Made by a program: the position numbers and the translations under genes. 60,309 nt of DNA from Candidatus Polarisedimenticolaceae bacterium (GTDB taxonomy: Bacteria > Pseudomonadota > Gammaproteobacteria > Chromatiales > Chromatiaceae), in assembly GCA_021648685.1 (NCBI GenBank), contig JAKISI010000011.1, positions 1 through 60,309 of the forward strand. The letters are read 5' to 3'. Under the pieces are notes generated by a model. The model made no database searches and was not told the origin of the DNA. It was given only the letters and a program-made list of their open reading frames with translations. Numbering within the stretch: position 1 is the stretch's first letter; each line of letters opens with the position of its first letter. This document shows, piece after piece, positions 41,992 to 49,934 of the stretch.

Positions 41992-42585
41992 ATGAGTATA
42001 TATACCTTTCGTGAATATGTTGTACATTGCGCGGCTGCAATCATTGCCATTTCTGCCTACTGCGGACTTGCTCAGGCAGGCGAAAAAGCAGCGCCGCAGG
42101 AGCAGGAGCTTAGGGCGATCATAACAGGGTTGACGGTAGAGGGTTTGTCACTCAGTCTGACCCCTAGCCAGGCGCACGACAATCTTCTATCTGCTGGCTA
42201 TCAGGTGCATCAGGGGACGGAACCAGGGCATGGAATCTATTGGAAGAATGAATCCAAGAGAGTGACCAAAAGAGTCCGTCTGAAAAGCAGTGAGGAGCGC
42301 ATCTATCAAATACAATTCTCGTTTGCTGAAAAGAGTGGGATGCAGGCATGGCAACCCTTTCTCAATGAGATTAAAACCAACCTGGGCAGAGCCATTAGTC
42401 TCTGTGAAAAAGCAACGGGGCAAGCGCTGGATTGTCTGCTGCTCTCTGAGTCACCGACTCAGCTGAGTGCTGAAATTACAACCAGTCAGAGCAAAGGAGC
42501 CAATAGGATAAAGGTGAGACTCGATCAGCGTACAAGCAAGATCAGCATCAAAAGCAATATAAGTTTTGGCTCTCCGAGAAAATAA
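41992..42585 (+). CDS. Secreted hypothetical protein
   Basis: A 197-residue protein that I do not recognise. The N-terminus is a signal peptide (about 1-29; CAAAIIAISAYCGLAQA then GEKAAP), so it is probably periplasmic. The mature part is mixed alpha/beta, with SLSLTPSQAHDNLLSAGYQV, which resembles the start of small periplasmic domains that monitor low-complexity or lipid targets, but this is weak. Two Cys residues (LCEKATGQALDCLL) could form a disulfide. The C-terminus is basic. It stands alone, divergent from the cupredoxin gene across 201 bp and convergent to DUF2058. Confidence 0.7.
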   Translation: MSIYTFREYVVHCAAAIIAISAYCGLAQAGEKAAPQEQELRAIITGLTVEGLSLSLTPSQAHDNLLSAGYQVHQGTEPGHGIYWKNESKRVTKRVRLKSSEERIYQIQFSFAEKSGMQAWQPFLNEIKTNLGRAISLCEKATGQALDCLLLSESPTQLSAEITTSQSKGANRIKVRLDQRTSKISIKSNISFGSPRK

Positions 42586-42702
42586 TCCCTTCCCGGATGC
42601 CGACAATGTGACTCATTAGGTAATAATCATGGGCGTATGCAGGGAAAAGAGCGCCTCAGCAGAATAATAAATGGATCGTAAGAGTGCAGAAGCTGGCTGC
42701 TG

Positions 42703-43233
42703 CTACCACATCAAATCATCAGGCACCTTATAGTCGGCATAGCCATCGTCTTCACTCTCCGGCTGGGGTCTGCTGCACTGAATAATGATTGTCTCATCAC
42801 GCTGAGCAATCTTTGCTGCAACGGTAGAGGACACCAGCTTGTAGTGGTCGCCCAGCTTCACAATAGCCAACCGCCCTTGACTGAGCTGTTTATGCACCAG
42901 TTCTGAGAGGTGGATGCTTTTAATGATCTTCTTGTCGGTAAAGTTATAGGCAATGTTACCGTCATAATCTGTGATTTGATTTAGCTCTACCAGCTGTCTT
43001 ATTTGAGCCTGTATGGCTTTTTTATCAGCCTCATTTTTTCGTTGCAGGTTAAGTGCTTGATCCCTCTTTACCTTTTCAGCATGCTGTTGTTGCAATAGCC
43101 GTTTGCCCTCGTCAACGACTCTGTTTTGGCGCTGCTTTTTGGCCTGCTTCTGTTTTGCTTTCTGGGCTTTGTTGGCCTTTTTTTCATCGACCAGGCCAGA
43201 TTTTTTGAGTTGGTCGAGTAGTGAGCCGCTCAT
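42703..43233 (-). CDS. DUF2058 protein (YaiL-like)
   Basis: A 176-residue protein that opens with MSGSLLDQLKKSGLVDEKKAN, followed by a highly charged Lys/Gln/Arg helix (about 18-75) and a compact C-terminal domain (QLVELNQITDYDGNIAYNF; KSIHLSELVHKQLSQGRLAIVKLGDHYKLV). This is the DUF2058 layout, called YaiL in E. coli and described as a nucleoprotein/polysomal-associated protein; the function is uncertain. It starts about 60 bp downstream of yidD on the same strand. Confidence 0.88.
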   Translation of the reverse strand: MSGSLLDQLKKSGLVDEKKANKAQKAKQKQAKKQRQNRVVDEGKRLLQQQHAEKVKRDQALNLQRKNEADKKAIQAQIRQLVELNQITDYDGNIAYNFTDKKIIKSIHLSELVHKQLSQGRLAIVKLGDHYKLVSSTVAAKIAQRDETIIIQCSRPQPESEDDGYADYKVPDDLMW

Positions 43234-43296
43234 GTCAGGATGATCTCTTGTGGAGGATGAAGTGGCGCAGTGGCCTGATCGCCATAATGTGTGCCA

Positions 43297-43530
43297 TTAC
43301 GAGGTTTTTTTGGATTTTGGCTCAGGTACCGGGTCGAGGCCACCGGGGTGAAAAGGGTGACAACGCAAAATCCGTCTAATGCCAAGCCAGAGTCCATGCA
43401 TTGCCCCGTGCAGTTCAATAGCTTCCTGAGTGTAGCATGAGCAACTGGGGAGGTAGCGGCAGTTGTTACCCAGTAGTGGGCTGATAATGTATTTATAGCC
43501 CTTAATAAAGCCGATCAGGATTTTTTTCAT
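43297..43530 (-). CDS. yidD: Membrane protein insertion efficiency factor YidD
   Basis: A 77-residue protein with an amphipathic N-terminal helix ([21 protein letters not shown]) and the conserved [19 protein letters not shown] and [17 protein letters not shown] blocks, including the three family cysteines. YidD is thought to help YidC insert inner-membrane proteins. It normally lies between rnpA and yidC; here it stands away from that cluster, next to DUF2058. A canonical terminator lies upstream, 43624-43652, oriented to stop transcription entering from 44 kb, so yidD must have its own promoter within 43531-43623. Confidence 0.93.
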   Translation of the reverse strand: MKKILIGFIKGYKYIISPLLGNNCRYLPSCSCYTQEAIELHGAMHGLWLGIRRILRCHPFHPGGLDPVPEPKSKKTS

Positions 43531-43623
43531 AATCTAAAGTGCAGGGCATGGAGGAGGCTGGACATGAGTGTTTTGCTCTTCAGTGGCAGGCCGCTCGACT
43601 GAGAATAGCATGATGCTTTATCC

Positions 43624-43652
43624 CAAAAAAGAAAACCCCACAAAGTGGGGTT
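43624..43652 (-). terminator. Strong intrinsic terminator with no annotated gene directly upstream
   Basis: On the minus strand AACCCCAC, a 3-base loop and GTGGGGTT form a perfect 8-bp stem followed by TTCTTTTTT. The nearest upstream stop codon on this strand is 394 bp away at 44046, so the terminator either closes a long 3' tail or ends an unannotated small RNA. Confidence 0.85.
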
Positions 43653-43851
43653 AGTTATTGCCGCATAGTTATAATTTTTATTCTGCGTGTCATCAGCGCT
43701 ATTCTATTTTAATTGGAGGCAGCTGACGACAATCCGCTTATTCTAGAGAATAGTTGGATCAGTGGAACAGATGCAAAACTGATGCCAGTAGCCTGTATGC
43801 CTTGCTGCCACTGTGTTTGAGCCTCTATCCCCTGTTTGCGCAAGGGGTGAA

Positions 43852-43993
43852 GTGTAAAAAATACTGACACTGTTCAGGGGGGTTAAATGGCGGGCAGAAT
43901 GACGAATTATGATGTAAATCAGTTTATTGGGCGGTGCCAGGTTGTTCTATTTCTGTGTAAATGTGTTTTTTAGGTGTAAAAAAAGCTGACACT
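43852..43993. repeat. Pair of 20-base direct repeats with dyad ends
   Basis: GTGTAAAAAATACTGACACT (43852-43871) and GTGTAAAAAAAGCTGACACT (43974-43993) agree at 18 of 20 positions, 122 bases apart. Each is flanked by AGTGT/ACACT-like ends, so each is itself a weak palindrome. They may be IS ends left behind, or a paired protein-binding site. Confidence 0.6.
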
Positions 43994-44003
43994 TTGATCT
44001 AAG

Positions 44004-44038
44004 ATCCGTGATTGATTGTGCCATAATCAATCACGGAT
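44004..44038 (-). terminator. 14-bp perfect hairpin at the 3' end of the PrkA operon
   Basis: ATCCGTGATTGATT and AATCAATCACGGAT form a perfect 14-bp stem with a 7-base loop, starting 8 bases after the metallo-hydrolase stop codon. No U-tract follows on either strand, so it may protect the mRNA 3' end or work with Rho. Confidence 0.6.
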
Positions 44039-44045
44039 ACTGGGT

Positions 44046-44687
44046 TCAAGCGTGATCCCCTACAAAGGGGTTGCTTTCACGCTCTTCTCCAAATGTAGAG
44101 AGCGGGCCGTGGCCTGGGATGAACTCTACCTCATCGCCCAGCGGCCAGAGTTGAGTCTGTATGGAGCGTATTAGCGTTGCATGATCCCCGCGGGGAAAGT
44201 CTGTGCGGCCTATGGAGCCTTTAAAGAGTACATCGCCAACAAGCGCAAGCTGCTCTTTCGGATGATAAAAGATGACATGCCCAGGTGTATGACCGGGGCA
44301 GTGGAGCACATTAAGCGTGGTGTTGCCAAAGGTGACCTTGTCGCCATCGCTGAGCCATCGCGTGGGGGTAAATACCCGGGCTTTCTCGGAAAAGCCGTAG
44401 GCATCGCTCTGCTTGGGCAGGCCGTCAATCCAGAATTGATCCTCTTTATGCGGCCCTTCAATGGGGATGTTCAGCTTTTCTGCCAAGGCAGCAGCACCGC
44501 CTGCATGGTCGATGTGAGCATGGGTGATGAAGATTTTTTCAATTTCCACGCCCATTTTCTGTGCCTCTTCCATGATGAGGTCAATATCACCCCCTGGATC
44601 GACCACAGCAGCCCGGTCGGTCTCTTCACAGCAGAGTATGGAGCAGTTTTGTTGAAAGGGGGTGACGGGGACAATGGTGATTTTCAT
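44046..44687 (-). CDS. Metallo-beta-lactamase-fold hydrolase (GloB/YcbL-like)
   Basis: A 213-residue cytoplasmic protein with the MBL metal motif H56-x-H58-x-D60-H61 (THAHIDHAGG), later ligands in HCPGHTPGH, LVGDVLFKGSIGR and PGHGP. It matches the short glyoxalase-II-like group (E. coli YcbL), which hydrolyses thioesters such as S-lactoylglutathione; persulfide dioxygenases are related but differ. The ribosome site GGAAAGAG lies upstream. It starts 21 bp after the stop of the PrkA-like gene on the same strand, so it is the last gene of that operon. Whether its chemistry belongs to the PrkA system is unknown. Confidence 0.9.
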   Translation of the reverse strand: MKITIVPVTPFQQNCSILCCEETDRAAVVDPGGDIDLIMEEAQKMGVEIEKIFITHAHIDHAGGAAALAEKLNIPIEGPHKEDQFWIDGLPKQSDAYGFSEKARVFTPTRWLSDGDKVTFGNTTLNVLHCPGHTPGHVIFYHPKEQLALVGDVLFKGSIGRTDFPRGDHATLIRSIQTQLWPLGDEVEFIPGHGPLSTFGEERESNPFVGDHA

Positions 44688-44708
44688 AGTTCTACAGCTC
44701 TTTCCAGG

Positions 44709-47204
44709 TTAACTGATAATCTCTTCGAATTTGATAATATCCTTGCGCAGGGCAAAGATGATGGTGTCCAGCGCATTACGCTCTGAATAGCTGTAACGCT
44801 GGGTCATGTTACCCAGTACCGTCTGAACAAAGACTTTCAGCTCAGCAGGGTAGGCTTCGAATTCATCAGGCGCGTTGCGCTTTTGAATAAAGGCCTCCTT
44901 TAGCCGTTCCGGGTCAATGCCCTCCACGGTTCGACGGTGGGAGAGCAGGTGGGTGTATTCGCTGCCAAAGCAGGTGAGCAGGTTATCCTTGCGCGAAGTG
45001 ATGGCGGATTTGCCCTCTTCCAGTATCAGCTCGCCGCTGTTTTGCAGCTCTAAAAAGCGCTGGGCTATCTCCCTCCGATAGATGGCGTAGGTGCCGGGGC
45101 GGGCAAGGATCTGCTCCATGGACTCCATAAAACGCTCATCGGGCTTGTCTATCTTTTCACCGGTAGCGGGATCAACGTAGGTGAATTTTGGAATCATGAT
45201 GTGGGCAAAGGCGCGATTTTCCGCCGCCGTGGTGAGCAGGGTGTGCTGCAGATAACGGCGTAGGTCTGCGGCGATCTCTTCCGGGTTGCGATCAACGGTG
45301 CAGACAGTGATCTCTTTGCAGATGATGGTGAAGTAGACTGCCTGTAGCACTTTGACCAGATTCTGGTAGTCGCCATAGTCGCCTTCGCCTTCAGCCAGCA
45401 CGACTGGGCCAATGGCGCGTGGTGCTATGGGGGCGCATTTCCTGTTTTTTTGAAGATTTTCCTTTAGCCAGTGATGAATGGTTGGTCCCTGTATGAAGAC
45501 CTTTTTCAGTTGACTGAGGAAGGTGCCCACATGAATCTTGGAGCCATCGGAGGCAACAATGGTGTTGCGCATGATGTTTTGCAGCTGGCGTACCGAGATG
45601 CCATTTTTGCCTTCATTGGGGTAGTGCTGATTCCACAGCTCCCGCATAAAGGCATCATCGATCAACTTGAGCTGCTCATGGGTGAAAAGATCGCTCTGTT
45701 CCAGTGGCACACAGTCAGTGCGCTGTTTGATCAGGTGGGCATAGGTGGATGGGACTTTAACGTCGATCCCAAGTTTTGCTGCCTCATTATGAAATGGGTG
45801 CCAGAAGGGCAGGTTGCGAATGGTGCTGATGGGGTCTTCCGGTTGGGCGGCATAGATAAAGAGCTTCTGCTCTGGGGTGATGGAGATAAAAAGCGCCTTT
45901 TTCTCCTGGCTCCACTCCTCCGGCAGCCGCTCCTCCAGCGGTGGCAGCAGCCGGGTCATGACGGAATAGTAGGCGGCGACGCGCAGCAGGTTGGGGTCAA
46001 CATCGTACTGTTTGCGCATATTGGCCATATCACGACGCAGAATATCCATCTCCGAGTTGGCGTCCAGCAGATAGTTGACCGGGATCTTTTCGATGCGATC
46101 CAGTAATTTGGAGGAGGTCAGCTGGCGCTCCAGCAGCTGCATCTCTTCGATGTTGGTGGTGATGATGACGGTGGTGTCAATGGCGGCCTGGGTTGATTCG
46201 ATAGAGGCCTTGCCACTGCCCAGCAGCATCAGCAGCGGTTTGTACTCATCCTGGGTCGCTCCCTCTTCGGAACCGGTGGTGAAGGCATCGTGAATATGCA
46301 GTATGCCCCGGTTTGCGCTGACCAACGCCCCTTCATATTGTGCCATGCTCATGCCGGGCAGGTGTTCAGCCAGCATGGCGCTAAGTCTGTCGCCGATCTC
46401 CATCGGTGTGGTGTGAACCCGCAGCTGTTCCATATCATCAATATTGGCGATGCCCCGCGCCATGGCGTTTGAGAACTCGATCTCTTCGACACGCACATAT
46501 TCATCAATGATCTCAGAGAGGGATTTGCCCTGGTTGCGTGGGTTTTCCAATAGCGCTTGCAGGATATGCATGCTGCGTTTGTCCAGCGCGGCATGCTGAA
46601 AATAGGTGGGTATGCGGATGCTGTTGCTGTCGTGGGTGTCGGTCAGAAATTCAAAAAACTCCTGGCGCGGATGCAGCAACTGTTCGTTTTGTTCCAGCAC
46701 GGTGGGAAACAGCAGTATCGGGTTTTGGGCGAAGGCCGGGCGGATCTCCAGCCGTTGATCCTGCCCATCGCTGAAGCAGAAGTAGAAGGAGTAGAGCTTG
46801 ACGGTGGGGAGCTTGCTGTACTCCTCGAGTGCTTGACAGATCAGATCAACGATATTGGTTTTGCCCGAGGCGGGTGGCCCTACCAGAATAATGCCCCGGC
46901 TTGGCCCGGACTCTTTGCCTACGGATTCAATTACATCGATGATCTGTTTGGCGCAGAACTCCTGACCGCAGACTTCGTTGATGCCGTTGGAGAAAGGGTC
47001 TTCGAATACCTGGTAATTGATGGTGGGTTCACCTGAGCGTACGATGATCTCATAGCCGAAATGTTTGACGGCCTCCGTAATCAGGGATGAACTGGTGTGC
47101 AGGCATTGCAGTGGGTCGTTGACGGCTACTTCAATGAATTCACGAAAGCTCAGGCTGCTTTTTTTGGAGTGACCCAGTATGCGTTCGAAGTTAAAGTTGT
47201 TCAT
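44709..47204 (-). CDS. PrkA-family AAA+ protein, divergent long form (PrkA-like copy A)
   Basis: An 831-residue cytoplasmic AAA+ protein of the PrkA/YeaG type, about 190 residues longer than E. coli YeaG. Walker A is canonical, GPPASGKT (109-116). Later come YEGALVSANRGILHIHDAF (the PrkA-type Walker B neighbourhood) and TVIITTNIEEM (sensor 1). The N-terminus RILGHSKKSSLSFREFIEVAVNDPLQCLHTSSS, quoted in part, carries the family start (SFREFI...NDPLQ). PrkA proteins have been reported as Ser/Thr kinases and, in other studies, as AAA+ proteases; the biochemical role is unsettled. It lies 9 bp after spoVR. It is quite divergent from the second copy at 49935-52154. Confidence 0.88.
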   Translation of the reverse strand: MNNFNFERILGHSKKSSLSFREFIEVAVNDPLQCLHTSSSLITEAVKHFGYEIIVRSGEPTINYQVFEDPFSNGINEVCGQEFCAKQIIDVIESVGKESGPSRGIILVGPPASGKTNIVDLICQALEEYSKLPTVKLYSFYFCFSDGQDQRLEIRPAFAQNPILLFPTVLEQNEQLLHPRQEFFEFLTDTHDSNSIRIPTYFQHAALDKRSMHILQALLENPRNQGKSLSEIIDEYVRVEEIEFSNAMARGIANIDDMEQLRVHTTPMEIGDRLSAMLAEHLPGMSMAQYEGALVSANRGILHIHDAFTTGSEEGATQDEYKPLLMLLGSGKASIESTQAAIDTTVIITTNIEEMQLLERQLTSSKLLDRIEKIPVNYLLDANSEMDILRRDMANMRKQYDVDPNLLRVAAYYSVMTRLLPPLEERLPEEWSQEKKALFISITPEQKLFIYAAQPEDPISTIRNLPFWHPFHNEAAKLGIDVKVPSTYAHLIKQRTDCVPLEQSDLFTHEQLKLIDDAFMRELWNQHYPNEGKNGISVRQLQNIMRNTIVASDGSKIHVGTFLSQLKKVFIQGPTIHHWLKENLQKNRKCAPIAPRAIGPVVLAEGEGDYGDYQNLVKVLQAVYFTIICKEITVCTVDRNPEEIAADLRRYLQHTLLTTAAENRAFAHIMIPKFTYVDPATGEKIDKPDERFMESMEQILARPGTYAIYRREIAQRFLELQNSGELILEEGKSAITSRKDNLLTCFGSEYTHLLSHRRTVEGIDPERLKEAFIQKRNAPDEFEAYPAELKVFVQTVLGNMTQRYSYSERNALDTIIFALRKDIIKFEEIIS

Positions 47205-47213
47205 GTCAGGAGC

Positions 47214-48839
47214 CTAAATTTTAAATGGTTGCTGCTGTCTGCTCAGCCGCTCTGCCGCCTCTTCAAACGTAATTCCTTTTACCGTACTCTCTTTATAGCC
47301 ATCTGCTCTGGTGGCATAGAGTTTATTTTGTGAGAGCAGGTAGACAGGTGCCTTCCAGATGCGGTTCAGGTTGTTCAGCGTGGGGCGAATCCAGTCTGCT
47401 CTCAGGTTGCGTCCATCATCCCGGTGCATTAGCAGGAGACCACCGTCCAGGTAATCCGTGTCGATGATGTAGATTCTTGGACGGTAGAAGTGGGCAAAGA
47501 ATCCCAGCATCTCGTTCTTTATCGGTTCGGGACGCAGCCAGACCCATCGGCGGTCGGCCTTGATGATGTCTTCGTTTTTGATGCCCAGTTGTTGTGCGGT
47601 ACGTTGATCCAGCCGGTTGAGATGGAATCTCTCCACCAGTTCAACCGTCAGGAAGCGGCGCAGGAATTCATAGTCGGTGATGCTTTTGACCAGATGGCGC
47701 ATAGAGGCCTGTGGGTCGACCTTCTCTTCTGGTTTTTCCCACTCCTGCTTGGTGTCAAGGTCGGTCTCTTCATGATAATCCAGGCTCATCTTCCCTTCGC
47801 GGTATAGCTCTTCGATGTGTAGCCACATGTGGTAGCCAAGGTGGTAGGGGTTGCGCTGGTAGTAGGGGCGTGGGTAGCAGACGCCAGAGAAGACCTTGGC
47901 ATAGTCGATGGCGCCGCGCACAGCGTCTTCTGCGAACAGCTCCATCATGATCTTCTTCTCCCAGTACATGGCCCAGCCTTCGTTCATGATCTGGGTGCGG
48001 ACGACAAAATCCTGATGCATGTGGGCAGTGTAGAGGTAGTCCAGAATGGCGTGTTCGGCCTGGCTGGTGGGGGCGTACTGGCGCAGAAAACCGAGGATAT
48101 CCTGACAGGGTGCGCGCAGGCTGTAGCCGCGGCGGCTGAGCGCCTCATGCCGCTCTCGTTTCTTCTCCATCTCGACAAAGGGCTTTGCCGGGCCGGGTTT
48201 TAGCAGGGCATTGAGGGTCTCATCCACCAGGCTTACGGGTGGTTTTTGGGTCTTTGGAGCTTCCGTAGATTCCATTGTGCTGGTGGCGATGGTGGTCTCT
48301 TTATCAATACTGTTTTCCAGATTGTACTGGGAGTTGGGGGCGATAAAGGGCAGGGCCGATTCGCAGGCGTTCCAGTAGTCGATATAGCGCCGTTCCCCCA
48401 TCTGCTGCCGTCCCAGATCGACCTTGCGCACCAGGTGCATCACATATTCAGTACGATCCATATCCGAATCGTGCAGTACATTGAGTTCTGAGAATTCACA
48501 GTGCCCGGCCACATGCGCCATCACGGATGCCTGGGTCAGTGCCGAGTTGGTCTCGTTCAGATAGGCGTAGGAGGGGTTGCCGGTCTGCACCACTTCGTAA
48601 TAGAGCGCTGACTCCTGTCCGCTCTCGATGCGGTGCTTTTTGTTGGCGATGCTCTTCCCCTCCCAGATATTGATCGGGCTGGTGGGGTAGACATTTTTTT
48701 CCAGCAGGGCGGCGAACTCCATCGGGTCGAGGATGAAGAAGCGCATCTCCGGCAGGGTCATGTTGAATTTTTCCCGTGCGAAGTACTCTACCCGCTGTGC
48801 CAGCTCGAACAGTTTGGGATCGGATCTCAGGCTAAGCAT
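47214..48839 (-). CDS. SpoVR family protein (YcgB-like)
   Basis: A 541-residue cytoplasmic protein of the SpoVR family. It has HVAGHCEFSELNVLHD (metal-like His/Glu residues near 125-140), NEGWAMYWEKKIM (a His/Glu-rich conserved block), RNPYHLGYHMWLHIEELYREGK and the C-terminal DTDYLDGGLLLMHRDDGRNL. Bacillus SpoVR is needed for spore cortex; in proteobacteria the homologue YcgB goes with YeaG and YeaH in nutrient-stress responses. The start at 48839 is inside the end of the DUF444 gene (8-bp overlap) with GAGGAG upstream; longer in-frame starts lie within DUF444 and are not family-like. Confidence 0.93.
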   Translation of the reverse strand: MLSLRSDPKLFELAQRVEYFAREKFNMTLPEMRFFILDPMEFAALLEKNVYPTSPINIWEGKSIANKKHRIESGQESALYYEVVQTGNPSYAYLNETNSALTQASVMAHVAGHCEFSELNVLHDSDMDRTEYVMHLVRKVDLGRQQMGERRYIDYWNACESALPFIAPNSQYNLENSIDKETTIATSTMESTEAPKTQKPPVSLVDETLNALLKPGPAKPFVEMEKKRERHEALSRRGYSLRAPCQDILGFLRQYAPTSQAEHAILDYLYTAHMHQDFVVRTQIMNEGWAMYWEKKIMMELFAEDAVRGAIDYAKVFSGVCYPRPYYQRNPYHLGYHMWLHIEELYREGKMSLDYHEETDLDTKQEWEKPEEKVDPQASMRHLVKSITDYEFLRRFLTVELVERFHLNRLDQRTAQQLGIKNEDIIKADRRWVWLRPEPIKNEMLGFFAHFYRPRIYIIDTDYLDGGLLLMHRDDGRNLRADWIRPTLNNLNRIWKAPVYLLSQNKLYATRADGYKESTVKGITFEEAAERLSRQQQPFKI

Positions 48840-49899
48840 GGCGCTCCTCGAACATGCGCTTGATGGTTTTGATGATTTCACCTTTGCTCTTCAGTGCGCA
48901 GGTGCGCACCACGCGGTCGCTACCGAAGGCCTTGGAGACCTCTGCATTGAGGCAGCTCATGCGGCTGGGCTGGATCTCGACCAATGCCAGCCGGTTGAAC
49001 ATTGGGTGTAGCTGCTCCTTGATGATCTCGACAATCTCTTTGGCATCATTGCCGAACAGCTCACCGTCGCCCACATAGAAGCCGTAGAAGTTGGTGGTGG
49101 CGGGGTCGTATTCGTTGAAAGCGATATTGGAGACCAGATCGAACACCAGTGAGGCGCGGGTGCCGCCGATGTTGCTGACCTGATAGAACTGCTCGGGGGT
49201 TACTTCGTAGGCCTCAATATCGTGTACAAAAAAGCGGTGTTCGACATTGTTTTTGCCGTAGTTAAAATCGAGCCAGTGGTGGGTGAAGTTGAGCAGCCGC
49301 TTCTCCAGCTCCAGCCGTTCACCGAAGGTGGAGTAGGAGATATCACCCATGTAGAAGACCACGGCCTTGAATTTTGGGGTCTCGACACGTTGCGGCACTT
49401 TATAACGTCGATCCTTGCGCCGCACCTCTACATCGAAGCGCCCCTCGGCAGGGCAGTATACGCCGGTGCTGATGCTGCTGCGCAACGCCCGTTTGAAGGT
49501 GCGTTTTTTATCCAGCAGCACGCCGACCGGGCCAAAGGTTTTGAAATGATAGGAGACCTCTTTGATCTTTCCCTGTCCCTCTTTCAGCAGGTTGGGCAGT
49601 TGCAGCTTATTGGCCACCAGCTCCATAAAGCGCTCGAAGGGTACCTCGAATTTTAGTTTGCCTTTCTCATCACCCGGCTTGCCGCCTCCCTGGCCTGCGC
49701 CACCGCCTCCCTGGTCACCGTAGACCAGGGTAGGGGGTTCGATATCATCCACTTCAACAATCAGGTCACTGCCGCTGGCATCGGTGCGGTCGAGGTCACC
49801 ATCGTTGATGATATCTTCAACCAGATCATTGAGTTGCTCGTCAATAAAATCATTGAAGAAGCCTTCGGATTCGTCAGATGAAATACGATCTACATCCAT
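48832..49899 (-). CDS. DUF444 / YeaH-YhbH family VWA-like protein
   Basis: A 355-residue cytoplasmic protein. It has an acidic N-terminus, a Gly-rich linker (about 63-80), then the YeaH domain with a VWA-type metal site D186-x-S188-x-S190 (FYMGDISYST), RFFVHDIEAYEV, SNIGGTRAS and DGELFGNDA. VWA proteins commonly pair with AAA+ ATPases (as in MoxR-VWA and chelatase systems), and this one lies between two PrkA-type ATPases. Family members YeaH (E. coli) and YhbH (Bacillus) are encoded beside PrkA. It starts 35 bp after the first PrkA-type gene and overlaps spoVR. Confidence 0.93.
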   Translation of the reverse strand: MDVDRISSDESEGFFNDFIDEQLNDLVEDIINDGDLDRTDASGSDLIVEVDDIEPPTLVYGDQGGGGAGQGGGKPGDEKGKLKFEVPFERFMELVANKLQLPNLLKEGQGKIKEVSYHFKTFGPVGVLLDKKRTFKRALRSSISTGVYCPAEGRFDVEVRRKDRRYKVPQRVETPKFKAVVFYMGDISYSTFGERLELEKRLLNFTHHWLDFNYGKNNVEHRFFVHDIEAYEVTPEQFYQVSNIGGTRASLVFDLVSNIAFNEYDPATTNFYGFYVGDGELFGNDAKEIVEIIKEQLHPMFNRLALVEIQPSRMSCLNAEVSKAFGSDRVVRTCALKSKGEIIKTIKRMFEERHA

Positions 49900-49934
49900 A
49901 GATTTTGGCTCGTCAGGTTATTGGAATGGCCACC

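Larger units (their letters stand above)
43531..44045. other. Gene-free 515-bp stretch with terminator, repeat pair and hairpin
   Basis: No coding frame is convincing. From left to right: the yidD leader (to about 43620); a strong minus-strand terminator (43624-43652); about 200 bp with small dyads, for instance ATCAGT...ACTGAT near 43758-43783 and CCCCT...AGGGG near 43830-43846; a 20-base repeat (43852-43871) whose second copy is at 43974-43993; and a 14-bp perfect hairpin (44004-44038) just after the metallo-hydrolase gene. A small RNA ending at the terminator is possible. Confidence 0.5.

Noticed and set aside
43852-43993. Two similar 20-base repeats considered as a minimal CRISPR array
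   Set aside because: Only two units, 122 bases apart with unequal and structured sequence between, and no cas genes in the window.
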